Positions 1-8,492 of a DNA stretch of 64,000 nt are shown one piece after another. The notes below the pieces were generated by a model, which ran no database searches, was not told where the DNA came from, and worked only from the letters and a program-made list of their open reading frames with translations. Position 1 is the stretch's first letter. Each line of letters begins with the position of its first letter. A program made the position numbers and the translations under genes. The DNA is from Anaerolineae bacterium (GTDB lineage Bacteria > Chloroflexota > Anaerolineae > Aggregatilineales > Phototrophicaceae): contig JALHOR010000003.1 in NCBI GenBank assembly GCA_022842885.1, positions 1 to 64,000 on the forward strand. The letters run 5' to 3'.

Positions 1-2
1 CG

Positions 3-977
3 ACTAATACACCCGCACCAACATCAACTACTACGCCAACTCCGACTTATACTCTGTCTAATACACCAACAAAGATCCATACTTCGTCCAATACACCAAC
101 AGAAACACCTACAGTCACATACACACCATCTAAAACGTCGATATCTACTCTTACTACTACTTACACACCATTTAATACACCAACAACACCCAATACCTTG
201 ACTCCTTTAGAACAGGCACTAGAACATGCTTGGAATTTTTCTGGCACAAACGAAGATTGGATGACATTATATCCCGGCGGTTTTGTGCAAGAATTTGATG
301 GTGTGGACATGGTGCTTGTACCAAAAGGTTGTTTTCGTATGGGAAATGATCCTTTAGGCTATTATTGGAATGGTTATGACCATGTATTGGGTGTTCCCGA
401 TGGAGGCAATATCTGCGCTGAACAGCCGTTTTGGATCGATAAATACGAAGTACAACAGATCGATTTTCAGGTTTTAAATGGTACACAAAATAGTTCACCC
501 AATTATCTTGGTGAAGAACGCCCTATTGAGAATATTACGTGGTCTGAGGCTTGGGATTTTTGTAAGAAAAGAAATGGAAAATTGCCTACCGAAGCACAAT
601 GGGAGTATGCGGCACGCGGTCCGGATAATCTCTTTTTCCCATGGGGTAATGATTGGAATGGAGAAAATATAATCTGGAATCGCTCTCGAATACAGGGCAC
701 AGCAAACGTCGGATCAATTCTTTCTGGAATATCCTGGATAGGTGCAGTTGATATGATCGGTAATGTATGGGAGTGGACTAGTAGCCTCGCTATAACCTAT
801 CCATATAACTCAGAAGATGGACGTGAAAAAATAGGTAGTCATGATGATATTTACATACTTCGTGGCAGTAGTTGGTTTAGTAGTGTGTTGGAGTGGCAAA
901 GAGCTACTTCAAGACTTAGGTGGGGTGGATACGCATTATCAACAGGCTTCCGCTGCGCCCGTGATATGGATGCATGA
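3..977 (+). CDS. Formylglycine-generating-enzyme-fold (SUMF1-like) protein with Thr/Pro-rich stalk, 5' partial
   Basis: The frame is open from the first bases of the window, so the gene starts upstream; the TTG at 198 is not its real start. The first ~65 visible residues are a Thr/Pro/Ser-rich stalk with a degenerate NTPT repeat, typical of exported proteins where a flexible linker crosses the cell surface. After it comes an FGE-sulfatase domain: MVLVPKGCFRMGND, PFWIDKYEV, LPTEAQWEYAARG, GNVWEWTSS, RGSSW and the closing GFRCARD. True sulfatase-activating FGEs use a Cys pair; here the GGSxxxC cysteine is absent (RGSSWFSS), while the FRC cysteine remains. The fold is clear, but sulfatase activation is unlikely; it may be a binding or ergothioneine-type relative. 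The partner (perhaps a kinase or other domain) lies outside the window. Confidence 0.85.
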   Translation, partial: TNTPAPTSTTTPTPTYTLSNTPTKIHTSSNTPTETPTVTYTPSKTSISTLTTTYTPFNTPTTPNTLTPLEQALEHAWNFSGTNEDWMTLYPGGFVQEFDGVDMVLVPKGCFRMGNDPLGYYWNGYDHVLGVPDGGNICAEQPFWIDKYEVQQIDFQVLNGTQNSSPNYLGEERPIENITWSEAWDFCKKRNGKLPTEAQWEYAARGPDNLFFPWGNDWNGENIIWNRSRIQGTANVGSILSGISWIGAVDMIGNVWEWTSSLAITYPYNSEDGREKIGSHDDIYILRGSSWFSSVLEWQRATSRLRWGGYALSTGFRCARDMDA

Positions 978-994
978 TGTGTTTTTGCAGTTAG

Positions 995-1035
995 CCCCTC
1001 TCCTGATCCGCTGGGCGGCTAGGAGAGGGGTTTTA
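995..1035 (+). terminator. Rho-independent terminator after the FGE-like gene
   Basis: Perfect 10-bp stem CCCCTCTCCT / AGGAGAGGGG (995-1004 with 1021-1030), 16-nt loop, followed by TTTTAT. It begins 18 nt after the stop codon. The same CCCCTCTCC...GGAGAGGGG style recurs inside a coding gene near 56.5 kb, so it may also be a dispersed repeat used as terminator. Confidence 0.8.
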
Positions 1036-1070
1036 TGCTGGTTTTTTGCGGCGCGTTTTCAAAGAACCGC

Positions 1071-1122
1071 CAACGATTGAAAATCGTTGTCTGTGTATTT
1101 TTGGCAAGCCGATAAATCGGCT
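1071..1122. repeat. Two adjacent short palindromes in the rsmH upstream region
   Basis: CAACGATT-GAA-AATCGTTG (1071-1089) and AGCCGAT-AA-ATCGGCT (1107-1122) are perfect inverted repeats 17 nt apart. Neither is followed by a T-run. They look like an intergenic REP-type element rather than a terminator. The rest of the 978-1226 gap shows no gene. Confidence 0.55.
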
Positions 1123-1226
1123 ATACTTTGTTGCTCTTTCTCTGTGAAACCTCGGTGTTCTCGGTGCCTCAGTGGTGATATTATATTTCTTTGTGTTTGG
1201 TGTGATTCAGGAAAGTTTGGCTCGTG

Positions 1227-2147
1227 ATGCATATCCCGGTTCTGTTGGATGAAGTGTTGGCAGCGTTGCTACCGCCCGGAAAGACGATTCGGCGGGTGAT
1301 TGATGGCACGCCCGGCGCAGGCGGTCACAGCCGTGCTTTGTTAGAACGCGGCGCTGAACAGGTATTGGCGATTGAATTAGACCCATTCGCCCTAGCCATC
1401 GCCCGTGAAAATTTGCGCGAATATGCTGACCGTGTGCATTTTGTTCATGATAGCTATGTGACGATGGCACAGCACACTGCTGATTTAGGTTGGGATAGCG
1501 TAGATGCCATTTTGCTGGATTTGGGCTTGTCTTCAATGCAGCTAGACACGCCAGAACGCGGTTTCGCCTTTAAATATGATGCGCCGCTGGACATGCGCTT
1601 TAATCCCGAAGGCGATGATTTGACAGCGGCAGACATCATCAATCAATGGTCGCCCGAAGCCTTGACCGACATTTTTTGGCGCTATGGCGAAGAACAATTT
1701 TCGCGCCAGATTGTGCGAGCGATTATGCAACAGCGTCCGCTGAGTACCACGCGCCAATTGGCAGATTTAGTGGCGCAAACTGTCCCGCGCAAAAAAGAAA
1801 AAACCAGCACGATTCATCCCGCCACGCGCATTTTTCAGGCATTACGCATCGCTGTGAATAACGAACTAGAATCGGTAGAAACCGTGCTGCCCATCGCCAT
1901 AAATATATTAAAACCCGGCGGACGCTTGGCAGTGATTACATTTCACAGTTTGGAAGACCGCATCGTGAAGCAGCATTTCAAAGACGCCAGCACGGAAATT
2001 ATCGCCCCGCCTGGCATGGCATCGCTGCCGGAAAAAGAGGCGTTGGTAAACCTCATCACACGCAAACCCATCGAACCCACTGAGCGCGAAATTACCGCCA
2101 ATCCACGCAGCCGCAGCGCCAAATTGCGGGTGGTGGAAAAACTTTAA
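1227..2147 (+). CDS. rsmH: 16S rRNA (cytosine(1402)-N(4))-methyltransferase RsmH
   Basis: SAM-dependent methyltransferase that N4-methylates C1402 in the ribosomal P site. It starts with the family-typical HIPVLLDEVLAAL, followed by the SAM-binding loop DGTPGAGGHS, LLDLGLSSMQLD, the insert ending PLDMRFNPE, and the C-terminal GGRLAVITFHSLEDRIVK and NPRSRSAKLRVVEK. About 306 residues is the full family length. A GTG lies directly before the ATG at 1227; the ATG is preferred because the family begins MHIPVLL. In many bacteria rsmH sits in the dcw cell-division cluster after mraZ; here no mraZ, ftsL or ftsI is adjacent, so the gene has been separated from it. Confidence 0.96.
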   Translation: MHIPVLLDEVLAALLPPGKTIRRVIDGTPGAGGHSRALLERGAEQVLAIELDPFALAIARENLREYADRVHFVHDSYVTMAQHTADLGWDSVDAILLDLGLSSMQLDTPERGFAFKYDAPLDMRFNPEGDDLTAADIINQWSPEALTDIFWRYGEEQFSRQIVRAIMQQRPLSTTRQLADLVAQTVPRKKEKTSTIHPATRIFQALRIAVNNELESVETVLPIAINILKPGGRLAVITFHSLEDRIVKQHFKDASTEIIAPPGMASLPEKEALVNLITRKPIEPTEREITANPRSRSAKLRVVEKL

Positions 2148-2185
2148 AATTTCCCCCTAAGAAGAGAAAATTATCACCATAGAGG

Positions 2186-2243
2186 GCTGATAGCTGACCG
2201 CTGATAGCTTGCGACTCAGCACGTAGTCCTCAGCACTTAGCAC
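2186..2243. repeat. Imperfect tandem repeats (GCTGATAGCT and CTCAGCAC units)
   Basis: GCTGATAGCT occurs at 2186-2195 and 2200-2209, followed by CTCAGCAC at 2215 and 2229 and TTAGCAC at 2237. Read on the other strand the latter are GTGCTGAG/GTGCTAA, the same heptamer family found at 29477 and 56984. Confidence 0.65.
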
Positions 2244-2256
2244 TATGTTCAGATAT

Positions 2257-2285
2257 TTGACATCCCGTTGAAAATCTTTTATCAT
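2257..2285 (+). promoter_or_regulatory. Sigma-70-type promoter of the S9 peptidase gene
   Basis: TTGACA (2257-2262), 17-nt spacer, TATCAT (2280-2285). It lies 58 nt before the ATG at 2344, which has the strong ribosome-binding site GGGAGGA. Confidence 0.7.
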
Positions 2286-2343
2286 CGAAGTCAATCATTT
2301 AAATATTTTTGAATGATGAAAATTACTATGGGAGGAACACACA

Positions 2344-4140
2344 ATGAAAAAATATCAATTTAGGCAGTTCACCGCCACGCGCTTATATGGGACTGCTGCT
2401 TATTCGCCGGATAGCAAGACAATTGCTTATGTGGATAACGCTACCGGGCAGATGAACTTATGGACGATGCCCTCTGGCGGTGGCATTCCGCGCCAAATGA
2501 CCATCTTCACTGATAATACCGTACGTGATGTAAAGTGGTCGCCGGATGGCAAACAAATTGGGTTTGTGGCTGACCATGATGGCGATGAATTTGTGCAAAT
2601 TTATGTGGTGGATGCAGCGGGTAGTTGGCCAGAACAACTCACTGATAAAGCCGATGCACGCTTTTATCTTTCGGGGTGGTCGCCAGATGGGGAACACATG
2701 CTGTTCACCGCCAACGATAGCAATCCGCAGGATATGGATACGCTCACGCGCAATGTAAAAACAGGCGAAGTCAAACGCTGGGTGACGGGCGGCTTGCATT
2801 TTGCCAACGAATATTCGCCCGATGGCAAGTATGTCACAGTGTCTAAAGTTTATGGCAATACCAATCAAGATATTTTGGTGTTGGAAGTCGAATCCGGTGA
2901 AGCAGCGTTGGCAACGCCACACGAAGGCGATGTGATTTTTGCGCCGGGGTCGTGGGCAGCCGATAGCAGTGGCTTTTATTTTGTGACCAACAATGGGCGT
3001 GAATTTAATGGTGTGGCATTTTATCACTTAGAAAAAGGCACTTGGGAATGGGTCTTTACGCCGGATGCTGATGTTGAAGGCATGGATATGTCCAAAGATG
3101 GCAGCGTCATGGTGTTCATCGTCAATGATAACGGCAGGAGCAAATTGGTAGGACGCAATGGCAAAACTGGCGCTGACATCCCCATGCCTGAACTGCCGTT
3201 GGGTGTTGCCCGCAATTTGAGTGTTGCGCCCGATGGTACGAAAGCCGTCTTTATTTTTACCTCTGCCCGCGAAGCCTCCAATTTATATGAGTTGAATTTA
3301 CAAACGGGCGACCTGCTGCGCTTGGGGCAGAGCATGATTGGTGGCATTGACCTTGATGATTTGGTTGAACCAGAATTAGTGCATTATCCGACATTTGATA
3401 GCAAACAGATTCCAGCGTGGCTGTATAAGCCCAAAACAGGCGGCGACAAATTCCCCGTGGTGCTTTCTATTCATGGAGGTCCCGAAGCGCAAGAACGCCC
3501 GCAGTATAATTACAATGGCATGTATCAGTATTTGCTGAATCAAGGCATTGGCGTATTAGCGCCCAATGTGCGTGGCTCAACGGGTTATGGCATCAGCTAT
3601 CAGACATTGATTCACCGCGATTGGGGTGGGGCAGAATTACACGATATTGAACATGCTGCGAAATATTTGCACACTTTACCTTGGGTGGATAAAGACCGAC
3701 TAGCCGTGTTTGGTGGGAGTTTTGGTGGCTTTGCAACTTTAAGCGCCGTCACGCGCTTGCCACATTATTGGCGTACTGCGGTAGATATTGTCGGACCCTC
3801 GAATTTGATTACATTTGTGAAAGCCGTGCCGCCTTTCTGGAAGCCGATGATGAAAAAATGGATTGGCGACCCTGAAGAAGATGCAGAATTTTTGTGGGAA
3901 CGCTCGCCCATCAAATATGTGGATAATATCAAAGCGCCACTGTTGGTTATCCAAGGGGCGAAAGACCCGCGTGTTGTACAAGCTGAAAGTGACCAAATGG
4001 TGGAAAAAATTCGGGCGAATGGCGGCGATGTGACCTATTATGTGGATGAACACGAAGGGCATGGCGCGACCCGCCGCGAGAATAACATCAAGTGGATGGG
4101 TATGATTGTGGAATATTTGCAAGCGAAGTTGCTGAATTGA
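2344..4140 (+). CDS. S9 family prolyl oligopeptidase / acylaminoacyl-peptidase
   Basis: Serine peptidase that cleaves short peptides, often after proline or removing acylated N-terminal residues. No signal peptide is seen, so it is probably cytoplasmic. Residues ~1-350 form a beta-propeller with repeated PD40/WD40-like SPDGK motifs (YSPDSKTIAYV, WSPDGKQIGFV, YSPDGKYVTV). Residues ~360-598 are the alpha/beta-hydrolase domain: SIHGGPEAQ for the oxyanion loop, FGGSFGGFA with nucleophile Ser459, Asp541 in GAKDPRV and His573 in DEHEGHG. The triad is complete and the ~600-residue length is normal for the family. It stands alone, with its own promoter and a hairpin just after the stop. The exact substrate cannot be read from sequence. 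Confidence 0.93.
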   Translation: MKKYQFRQFTATRLYGTAAYSPDSKTIAYVDNATGQMNLWTMPSGGGIPRQMTIFTDNTVRDVKWSPDGKQIGFVADHDGDEFVQIYVVDAAGSWPEQLTDKADARFYLSGWSPDGEHMLFTANDSNPQDMDTLTRNVKTGEVKRWVTGGLHFANEYSPDGKYVTVSKVYGNTNQDILVLEVESGEAALATPHEGDVIFAPGSWAADSSGFYFVTNNGREFNGVAFYHLEKGTWEWVFTPDADVEGMDMSKDGSVMVFIVNDNGRSKLVGRNGKTGADIPMPELPLGVARNLSVAPDGTKAVFIFTSAREASNLYELNLQTGDLLRLGQSMIGGIDLDDLVEPELVHYPTFDSKQIPAWLYKPKTGGDKFPVVLSIHGGPEAQERPQYNYNGMYQYLLNQGIGVLAPNVRGSTGYGISYQTLIHRDWGGAELHDIEHAAKYLHTLPWVDKDRLAVFGGSFGGFATLSAVTRLPHYWRTAVDIVGPSNLITFVKAVPPFWKPMMKKWIGDPEEDAEFLWERSPIKYVDNIKAPLLVIQGAKDPRVVQAESDQMVEKIRANGGDVTYYVDEHEGHGATRRENNIKWMGMIVEYLQAKLLN

Positions 4141-4151
4141 AATTAATTCAT

Positions 4152-4176
4152 TGGGCGTAGCTTATTGTTACGCCCA
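4152..4176. terminator. Hairpin between convergent genes
   Basis: TGGGCGTA (4152-4159) pairs with TACGCCCA (4169-4176), 9-nt loop. It sits between the stop of the S9 peptidase (+) and the stop of the small minus-strand gene. T-runs on either side are weak. Confidence 0.5.
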
Positions 4177-4179
4177 CAA

Positions 4180-4425
4180 CTATGCCAACTTCTCATACGC
4201 ACGAACTTTTGCTTTTTGGATAATATATTCAAGCCGTACATATTCCTCCAATTCTTCAGTGTCTGATTGAGTTAGCTTGTCGTTGCGATTTATGTCCAAC
4301 AAGAAACGAATGCGTGACTGCGTTTCTTCCGAGAGGTGAAATTCTGCTACTTGAGCGATGGTTGGGTTAGAGGTGATGAACTCCACAAATTCATCATAGG
4401 CTTTCAAACGGGCGATTGCCATCAT
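4180..4425 (-). CDS. Small helical protein of unknown function (paralogue of the one at 32495)
   Basis: An 81-residue protein starting MMAIARLKAYDEFVEFI. This ATG is chosen over the far upstream start because AAAGGAAAC lies just before it. The order of motifs is an N-terminal FxEFITSNPTIAQVAEF, then SEETQSRIRFLLDIN, LTQSDTEELEEYVRLE, and a basic C-terminus KAKVRAYEKL. The same architecture recurs in the protein at 32495-32740 (FLAAAPSLEAIVAY, PELDQRLHELLDKN, MTAEERDELTEFLRMN, LKLKARLKL). Comparable small proteins with LTxEExxELxxY helices are common in cyanobacteria and Chloroflexi and sometimes sit beside nucleases as antitoxin-like partners, but none is adjacent here. Function unknown. Confidence 0.7.
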   Translation of the reverse strand: MMAIARLKAYDEFVEFITSNPTIAQVAEFHLSEETQSRIRFLLDINRNDKLTQSDTEELEEYVRLEYIIQKAKVRAYEKLA

Positions 4426-4501
4426 AGTTTCCTTTTTACCATTTACACAATTATTATAATTCAACACCCCCGCGCAACTTCCCGCCAGTGGCAACGTATA
4501 C

Positions 4502-4507
4502 TATAAT
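4502..4507 (+). promoter_or_regulatory. -10 box TATAAT
   Basis: TATAAT 34 nt before the ATG at 4542, with GAAGGA as ribosome-binding site. No good -35 is visible. Confidence 0.45.
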
Positions 4508-4541
4508 GAACTCATCCAGTTGATTTGAAGGAAATTGAGCT

Positions 4542-4925
4542 ATGGCGGATCACGACAAAGATATCAAAGTCGAAATTGAGGATACCCCCGAACACGACGA
4601 ACCCGCAACCTCACCATTGGAACGCTTTTTTTATCATCAGCGGCGGGCGTTAGAAGAAACCGGCAAAGCATTAGAAGCACTTCTGCCGCCGGGTTTCCGT
4701 GAACATGCATCGGAAGCGGGCAAGGAATTTGCACAGGGTTTTCGGATTTTGGTAGATGCAACGATTGACGAACTGAAGAAAATCAGCGAAAAAGACGAAG
4801 AAGAAGACCAACCGGAAAAAACCAAAGTGGATGTTGTCGAAGAAGTTGAAATCGAAGAAGAAAAGCCAGAAGAAGAAAAACGCCCCACTACCGGCAAAAC
4901 CAAAGTCAAAGTCAAAGTCGAATAA
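4542..4925 (+). CDS. Hypothetical charged cytoplasmic protein
   Basis: A 127-residue protein that I do not recognise. An acidic N-terminus (DIKVEIEDTPEHDEP) is followed by a central amphipathic segment of ~65 residues (SPLERFFYHQRRALEE to FRILVDATIDELKKI). The tail alternates acidic and basic: EDEE and EEEKPEEEK stretches and a final KTKVKVKVE. No signal peptide or membrane segment is visible. A good ribosome-binding site (GAAGGA), a -10 box and a strong terminator immediately after the stop indicate a real single-gene transcript. The low-complexity tail resembles a disordered, perhaps nucleic-acid- or protein-binding, extension. Confidence 0.75.
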   Translation: MADHDKDIKVEIEDTPEHDEPATSPLERFFYHQRRALEETGKALEALLPPGFREHASEAGKEFAQGFRILVDATIDELKKISEKDEEEDQPEKTKVDVVEEVEIEEEKPEEEKRPTTGKTKVKVKVE

Positions 4926-4934
4926 TGCAGGTTT

Positions 4935-4964
4935 CAGGGCATGGGGATGACATGCCCTGTTTTT
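4935..4964 (+). terminator. Rho-independent terminator
   Basis: CAGGGCATG (4935-4943) and CATGCCCTG (4951-4959) form a perfect 9-bp stem with a 7-nt loop, followed by five T. It ends the 4542-4925 transcript and overlaps the stop codon of the opposing UbiB-like gene. Confidence 0.9.
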
Positions 4965-7035
4965 ACTGCCGGATAAAGATAAGAGAAACCAACGCGAGTC
5001 CGGCAGCCCCATAGGCTACCAATGCCAGATTCATATCCCCATTGGTATAAAACATCGTCGCCGTAATCAACAAACTGCCAAAGATAAAAGCGCGGGTGGT
5101 GCGCTGCCCTTGTAGTTCAATGCGTTCTAATTGGCGGCGGTGCTGCGGATTCAGTTTGGTCACGACGGCAATATCGCCATCTATAATTTTTTGCAGCATA
5201 TCCTCAACGCGGTTCTGCCGCTGGAAACGTTGCAAAAACTGCTGCACACTGGCAAAAAAGCCGGGGAAATCTCCTGCAAATAATGCCTTTAGCGGCTCAG
5301 TGAAGACTGCGCCTAGTTCTTCAAAGATGTTATTGTCTTTATCTGTCGTAACCAGTTTTTGGATATTTTCTTGGATTTCCGTCCAAGGGTTAAAATCGGG
5401 GTCGAGGGCTGTTGCCATGCCTGTCAGGATACCCACAGTGCGCCCTAAATAGATAAAATCTTGTGGCACACGGAAGGGCATATCGTAGAGCAAATCATTA
5501 AATTCGCGCCCAATATTTTGCACCGCGCTGAAATCCATGCTTCGCATATCGGTCATGCTCATACCCCACACCTGATTAAAGACCACTTCAGTGGCGTCTT
5601 CAATCCGTTTGGTATCCGCGCCGGGCAATAAAAACCCTAAATCTTTATAGGATGCCACTAGGCGTTTAGCATCGCGGGTGATGACGGCAGTCAACGTGTT
5701 AATCAATGCCTGCACCAATTCGGCAGAGAGTTCGCCTGTCATGCCGAAATCAATAAAAATCAGCCGGAAAGGACGCCCGCCTTTGCCGATGTATTGTTCT
5801 GGTTTTTCCACAGGCAACGGTTCAATGAACAAATTGCCGGGGTGTGGGTCGGCGTGGAAGAAACGCTCCTCAAAAATTTGGCTCATATACGTATCCATGA
5901 GCCGCTTGGCGACTGCCTTACGGTCAATGCCGGCTGCTGCCAACCCTTCGTAGTCATTGATTTTGAGCGTGGTCACATCTTCCAGTGTCAGCACAAAATC
6001 AGTGGAATGTGCCAAATACACATACGGCACGGAGACACCGGAATCATTGGCGTACATCTGGCGAAAGCGGTCGGCATTTTGCGCTTCTTTGACATAGGAA
6101 ATTTCTTCTAGCAGCACGCGCCCAAATTCATCCACCAATTCAACGACATCAGCGCGGCGGCGTACAAAGCCAAAGCGCATAGCTACTTTTGCCACAATGA
6201 ACAGCGCCGCCATATCGGTATAGACAATTTCGCGGATGCCGGGGCGCTGAATTTTGACGACAACTTTTGTGCCATCTTGCAATTGGGCGCGATGCACTTG
6301 CCCTAACGACGCCGCGGCGATAGGCTGCGGATTGATGACGATGTAGCGGTCTTTGAGGTTGCCCAATTCACGGATGAGGACTTCTTCAATAAATTTAAAC
6401 GGGACGGTTGGTACTTCGTCTTGCAAGCTGACGAGTTCGGCAATGACTTCTTCGGGCATAATATCGGCACGGGTGGACGCGAACTGCCCGGCTTTAATCA
6501 TCACGCCGCCCATCTCAATCGCAAAGTAGCGAAATTGACGGGCGTATTTGCGCCAGCGGCGGGTATTGCGGGCATTGACCCAATTGGGAAACCAATTGGC
6601 GATATAAAACTGCCAGAAAATGAGCCGCCCAAATAACCATAACGAAAATAGCAGCGTCTTCATAAAACGCAGTTGCATTCGCAGTGATTTGGGGCGCAGC
6701 CGATTCACCTGTTGTTCAACCGTTTCGGTAGGTTGTGCCACTTCTGCCGGGCGACCATATGCCATAACATCCGGCAACATGCCCATCCCCGGCAATTTAA
6801 GTTGGGCAGCAGCAGAAGTGGTTTTTGTGGCAGGACTGGCGACAGTTTTGGGGGCAGGGTTGGCTGCCTCTGCTGCTGCACCATTGTTGGGGTCGGTTTG
6901 CGGCAGAATCGGTATTGGAATGCGTTTGCCAGCGTTTGCCGGAATCCCATTTTCCCGACTGCCATTGCTGGCAGCCGGGCTGGTTGATTCGAGTGTGGGT
7001 GTTGCCTCCGGCGCGGCTGCGCCATTGGTCGGCAT
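4963..7035 (-). CDS. ABC1/UbiB/AarF family atypical protein kinase
   Basis: Membrane-associated ATP-binding protein of the UbiB family, whose bacterial members support isoprenoid-quinone biosynthesis or lipid homeostasis. Start: the longer frame opens at a TTG (7104) inside the upstream ArsA gene; the ATG at 7035, one base after the ArsA stop, gives 690 residues without overlap. Residues ~1-80 are an Ala/Pro/Thr-rich, probably disordered leader. The kinase-like domain shows the hallmark KAGQ motif (MIKAGQFAS), the Ala-rich loop AAASLGQVHRA with VVVKIQRPG, HADPHPGNLF and the metal-binding DFG (FIDFGMTGEL). Two hydrophobic segments at the C-terminus anchor it. Translationally adjacent to the ArsA ATPase, so both are likely one transcript. 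The long leader is unusual for the family. Confidence 0.92.
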   Translation of the reverse strand: MPTNGAAAPEATPTLESTSPAASNGSRENGIPANAGKRIPIPILPQTDPNNGAAAEAANPAPKTVASPATKTTSAAAQLKLPGMGMLPDVMAYGRPAEVAQPTETVEQQVNRLRPKSLRMQLRFMKTLLFSLWLFGRLIFWQFYIANWFPNWVNARNTRRWRKYARQFRYFAIEMGGVMIKAGQFASTRADIMPEEVIAELVSLQDEVPTVPFKFIEEVLIRELGNLKDRYIVINPQPIAAASLGQVHRAQLQDGTKVVVKIQRPGIREIVYTDMAALFIVAKVAMRFGFVRRRADVVELVDEFGRVLLEEISYVKEAQNADRFRQMYANDSGVSVPYVYLAHSTDFVLTLEDVTTLKINDYEGLAAAGIDRKAVAKRLMDTYMSQIFEERFFHADPHPGNLFIEPLPVEKPEQYIGKGGRPFRLIFIDFGMTGELSAELVQALINTLTAVITRDAKRLVASYKDLGFLLPGADTKRIEDATEVVFNQVWGMSMTDMRSMDFSAVQNIGREFNDLLYDMPFRVPQDFIYLGRTVGILTGMATALDPDFNPWTEIQENIQKLVTTDKDNNIFEELGAVFTEPLKALFAGDFPGFFASVQQFLQRFQRQNRVEDMLQKIIDGDIAVVTKLNPQHRRQLERIELQGQRTTRAFIFGSLLITATMFYTNGDMNLALVAYGAAGLALVSLIFIRQ

Positions 7036-7036
7036 A

Positions 7037-8266
7037 TTACTTGCCGTTTTTCTTGCTATCGTCGTTGGGTTGGTAGAATCGGACGTTGAGATTTGGGGGT
7101 TCAAATTTTGCCTCTAGTTCCAAGTCATGTAGGATGGCGGGCAGAACGATATTGCGGCGATAAGGACCCACACGCAGGGTAATTTCATCGCGGGAACGAT
7201 ACAAATCCAAATCATCTTTGGAGGCAAAGCCTAACGGCACATGCATGATATATTTGGTGCCATCGGTGGCATCATCTATTTTTTCGATACGATGAATGCC
7301 TGTCGTAGACATCTGTTCCGCCGGGTTTCTATCGCCATAGAGCGTATCTGCTAATTTGCGTAAACCATCCAAGCCGCCCATTTCTTCTTTGAACATCGGG
7401 GCTTTCAGCACAGGCAGCCCACCAAAGGCTTCGGTCACGAATTGTAGATTTTCTTTTTGGCGTTTTTTCCAACCGTCAAAGAAGGGGTCGGTGACTTCAT
7501 CCGGGATAATGCGATTCACCAACACGGCGTCAGTGGCGTAACCATAAAGATTCAGATAGGTATAGGTACGCTGCGTCTCTTTGATGACCATGCGTTCCGC
7601 ATTGACCACCAGCCGCATACTGGCAAATTCGGGGTCAGTCAGCAGGCGGCGCACGCCTTCTAGCATGTCAAACAAGCCTTCGACTTGATCCCAAGCATCT
7701 TTATCTTCGACTTCGGCGGCTTGGCTCTTATCGCGCCGGAACACATTACGAACCCCTTTAACGGTATCGCTAACCACTTTGATACCGCGTGTGAGGCGTA
7801 AGAAGCGTTCCAACCACCAGCGCGTGACATCCGGCAGACTGAGCAGACGAATGGTTTCGGCAGTGGGGGCAGCATCTACAATCAGGACATCATATTCACC
7901 CTGATTAAAATATTCGTTAATCCACAGGAGTGATGCACCTTCTTCCAACCCCGGCAGAATAGTCACTTCTTCCGCGACCACATCTTCGACACCTTGACGG
8001 CTAAAGAGGGCTGCCATATAGGTTTGGACTTTGCCCCAATATTTATCCATCGAATAGCGGGCATCAATTTCCTGCGCCCACAAATTGGGTGCTAACAGCA
8101 CAGGTTCGGGACCGATGGCTTTGTCGTAAGCATCGCCTAAGCTATGCGCGGTATCGGTGCTGATGACGATGGTTCGTAAGCCCATTTCAGCACAGCGCAG
8201 CGCCGTGGCGGCGGAGATGCTGGTTTTACCCACCCCGCCTTTGCCAGTATGCACGATGACTCGCAT
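7037..8266 (-). CDS. ArsA/GET3-family ATPase with C-terminal HSP20-like domain
   Basis: P-loop ATPase of the ArsA/TRC40 type. The N-terminus carries the deviant Walker A KGGVGKT and the switch-region TDTAHSLGDAYD; residues ~100-300 complete the ATPase fold (DAAPTAETIRLLSLP, VVNAERMVIKETQRT). The last ~80 residues (YIMHVPLGF to LNVRFYQ) match the ArsA-HSP20-like domain found on such proteins in Chlorobi, cyanobacteria and Chloroflexi. No arsB or arsR is nearby, so arsenite efflux is not supported; tail-anchored protein handling or another membrane role is as likely. Followed one base later by the UbiB-like kinase. ATG start with a GAGGA box. Confidence 0.93.
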   Translation of the reverse strand: MRVIVHTGKGGVGKTSISAATALRCAEMGLRTIVISTDTAHSLGDAYDKAIGPEPVLLAPNLWAQEIDARYSMDKYWGKVQTYMAALFSRQGVEDVVAEEVTILPGLEEGASLLWINEYFNQGEYDVLIVDAAPTAETIRLLSLPDVTRWWLERFLRLTRGIKVVSDTVKGVRNVFRRDKSQAAEVEDKDAWDQVEGLFDMLEGVRRLLTDPEFASMRLVVNAERMVIKETQRTYTYLNLYGYATDAVLVNRIIPDEVTDPFFDGWKKRQKENLQFVTEAFGGLPVLKAPMFKEEMGGLDGLRKLADTLYGDRNPAEQMSTTGIHRIEKIDDATDGTKYIMHVPLGFASKDDLDLYRSRDEITLRVGPYRRNIVLPAILHDLELEAKFEPPNLNVRFYQPNDDSKKNGK

Positions 8267-8295
8267 GATTTGTCCTCTGTTTCACAATCTCGTTT

Positions 8296-8301
8296 ATTAT
8301 A
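8296..8301 (-). promoter_or_regulatory. -10 box TATAAT upstream of the ArsA-like gene
   Basis: TATAAT on the minus strand, 29 nt before the ATG at 8266. No convincing -35 was found. Confidence 0.45.
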
Positions 8302-8351
8302 ACTGGAATTTGGTTAAGTTGACCTAACTTTCATTTACGTATCATAATCGA

Positions 8352-8388
8352 AAAAAGTGGCAAACAGCATGACGGTTTCCCACTTTTT
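8352..8388 (-). terminator. Terminator hairpin downstream of the 92-residue gene
   Basis: AAAAAGTGG (8352-8360) pairs with CCACTTTTT (8380-8388); AAAC/GTTT extends the stem beyond a C/C mismatch. T-runs are present on both strands. Position and orientation fit termination of the minus-strand gene ending at 8493. Otherwise the 8267-8492 gap shows only the ArsA promoter. Confidence 0.7.
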
Positions 8389-8492
8389 GCCCGCTATTAG
8401 GTTTTTAGGCGTAACGCTTTATATAGCTTTTTTGCGATTATCAGCGATGAATTGCCAGCTTTCGGTCAACTCGGTGGCTCACACGCTACCGT

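Noticed and set aside
2458-3027. Minus-strand 189-codon ORF
   Set aside because: Shadow of the S9 peptidase; His/Ile-rich composition typical of antisense frames here.
7036-7104. Longer UbiB N-terminus starting inside the ArsA gene
   Set aside because: It would start at TTG and overlap ArsA by 68 nt; an ATG follows the ArsA stop by one base.
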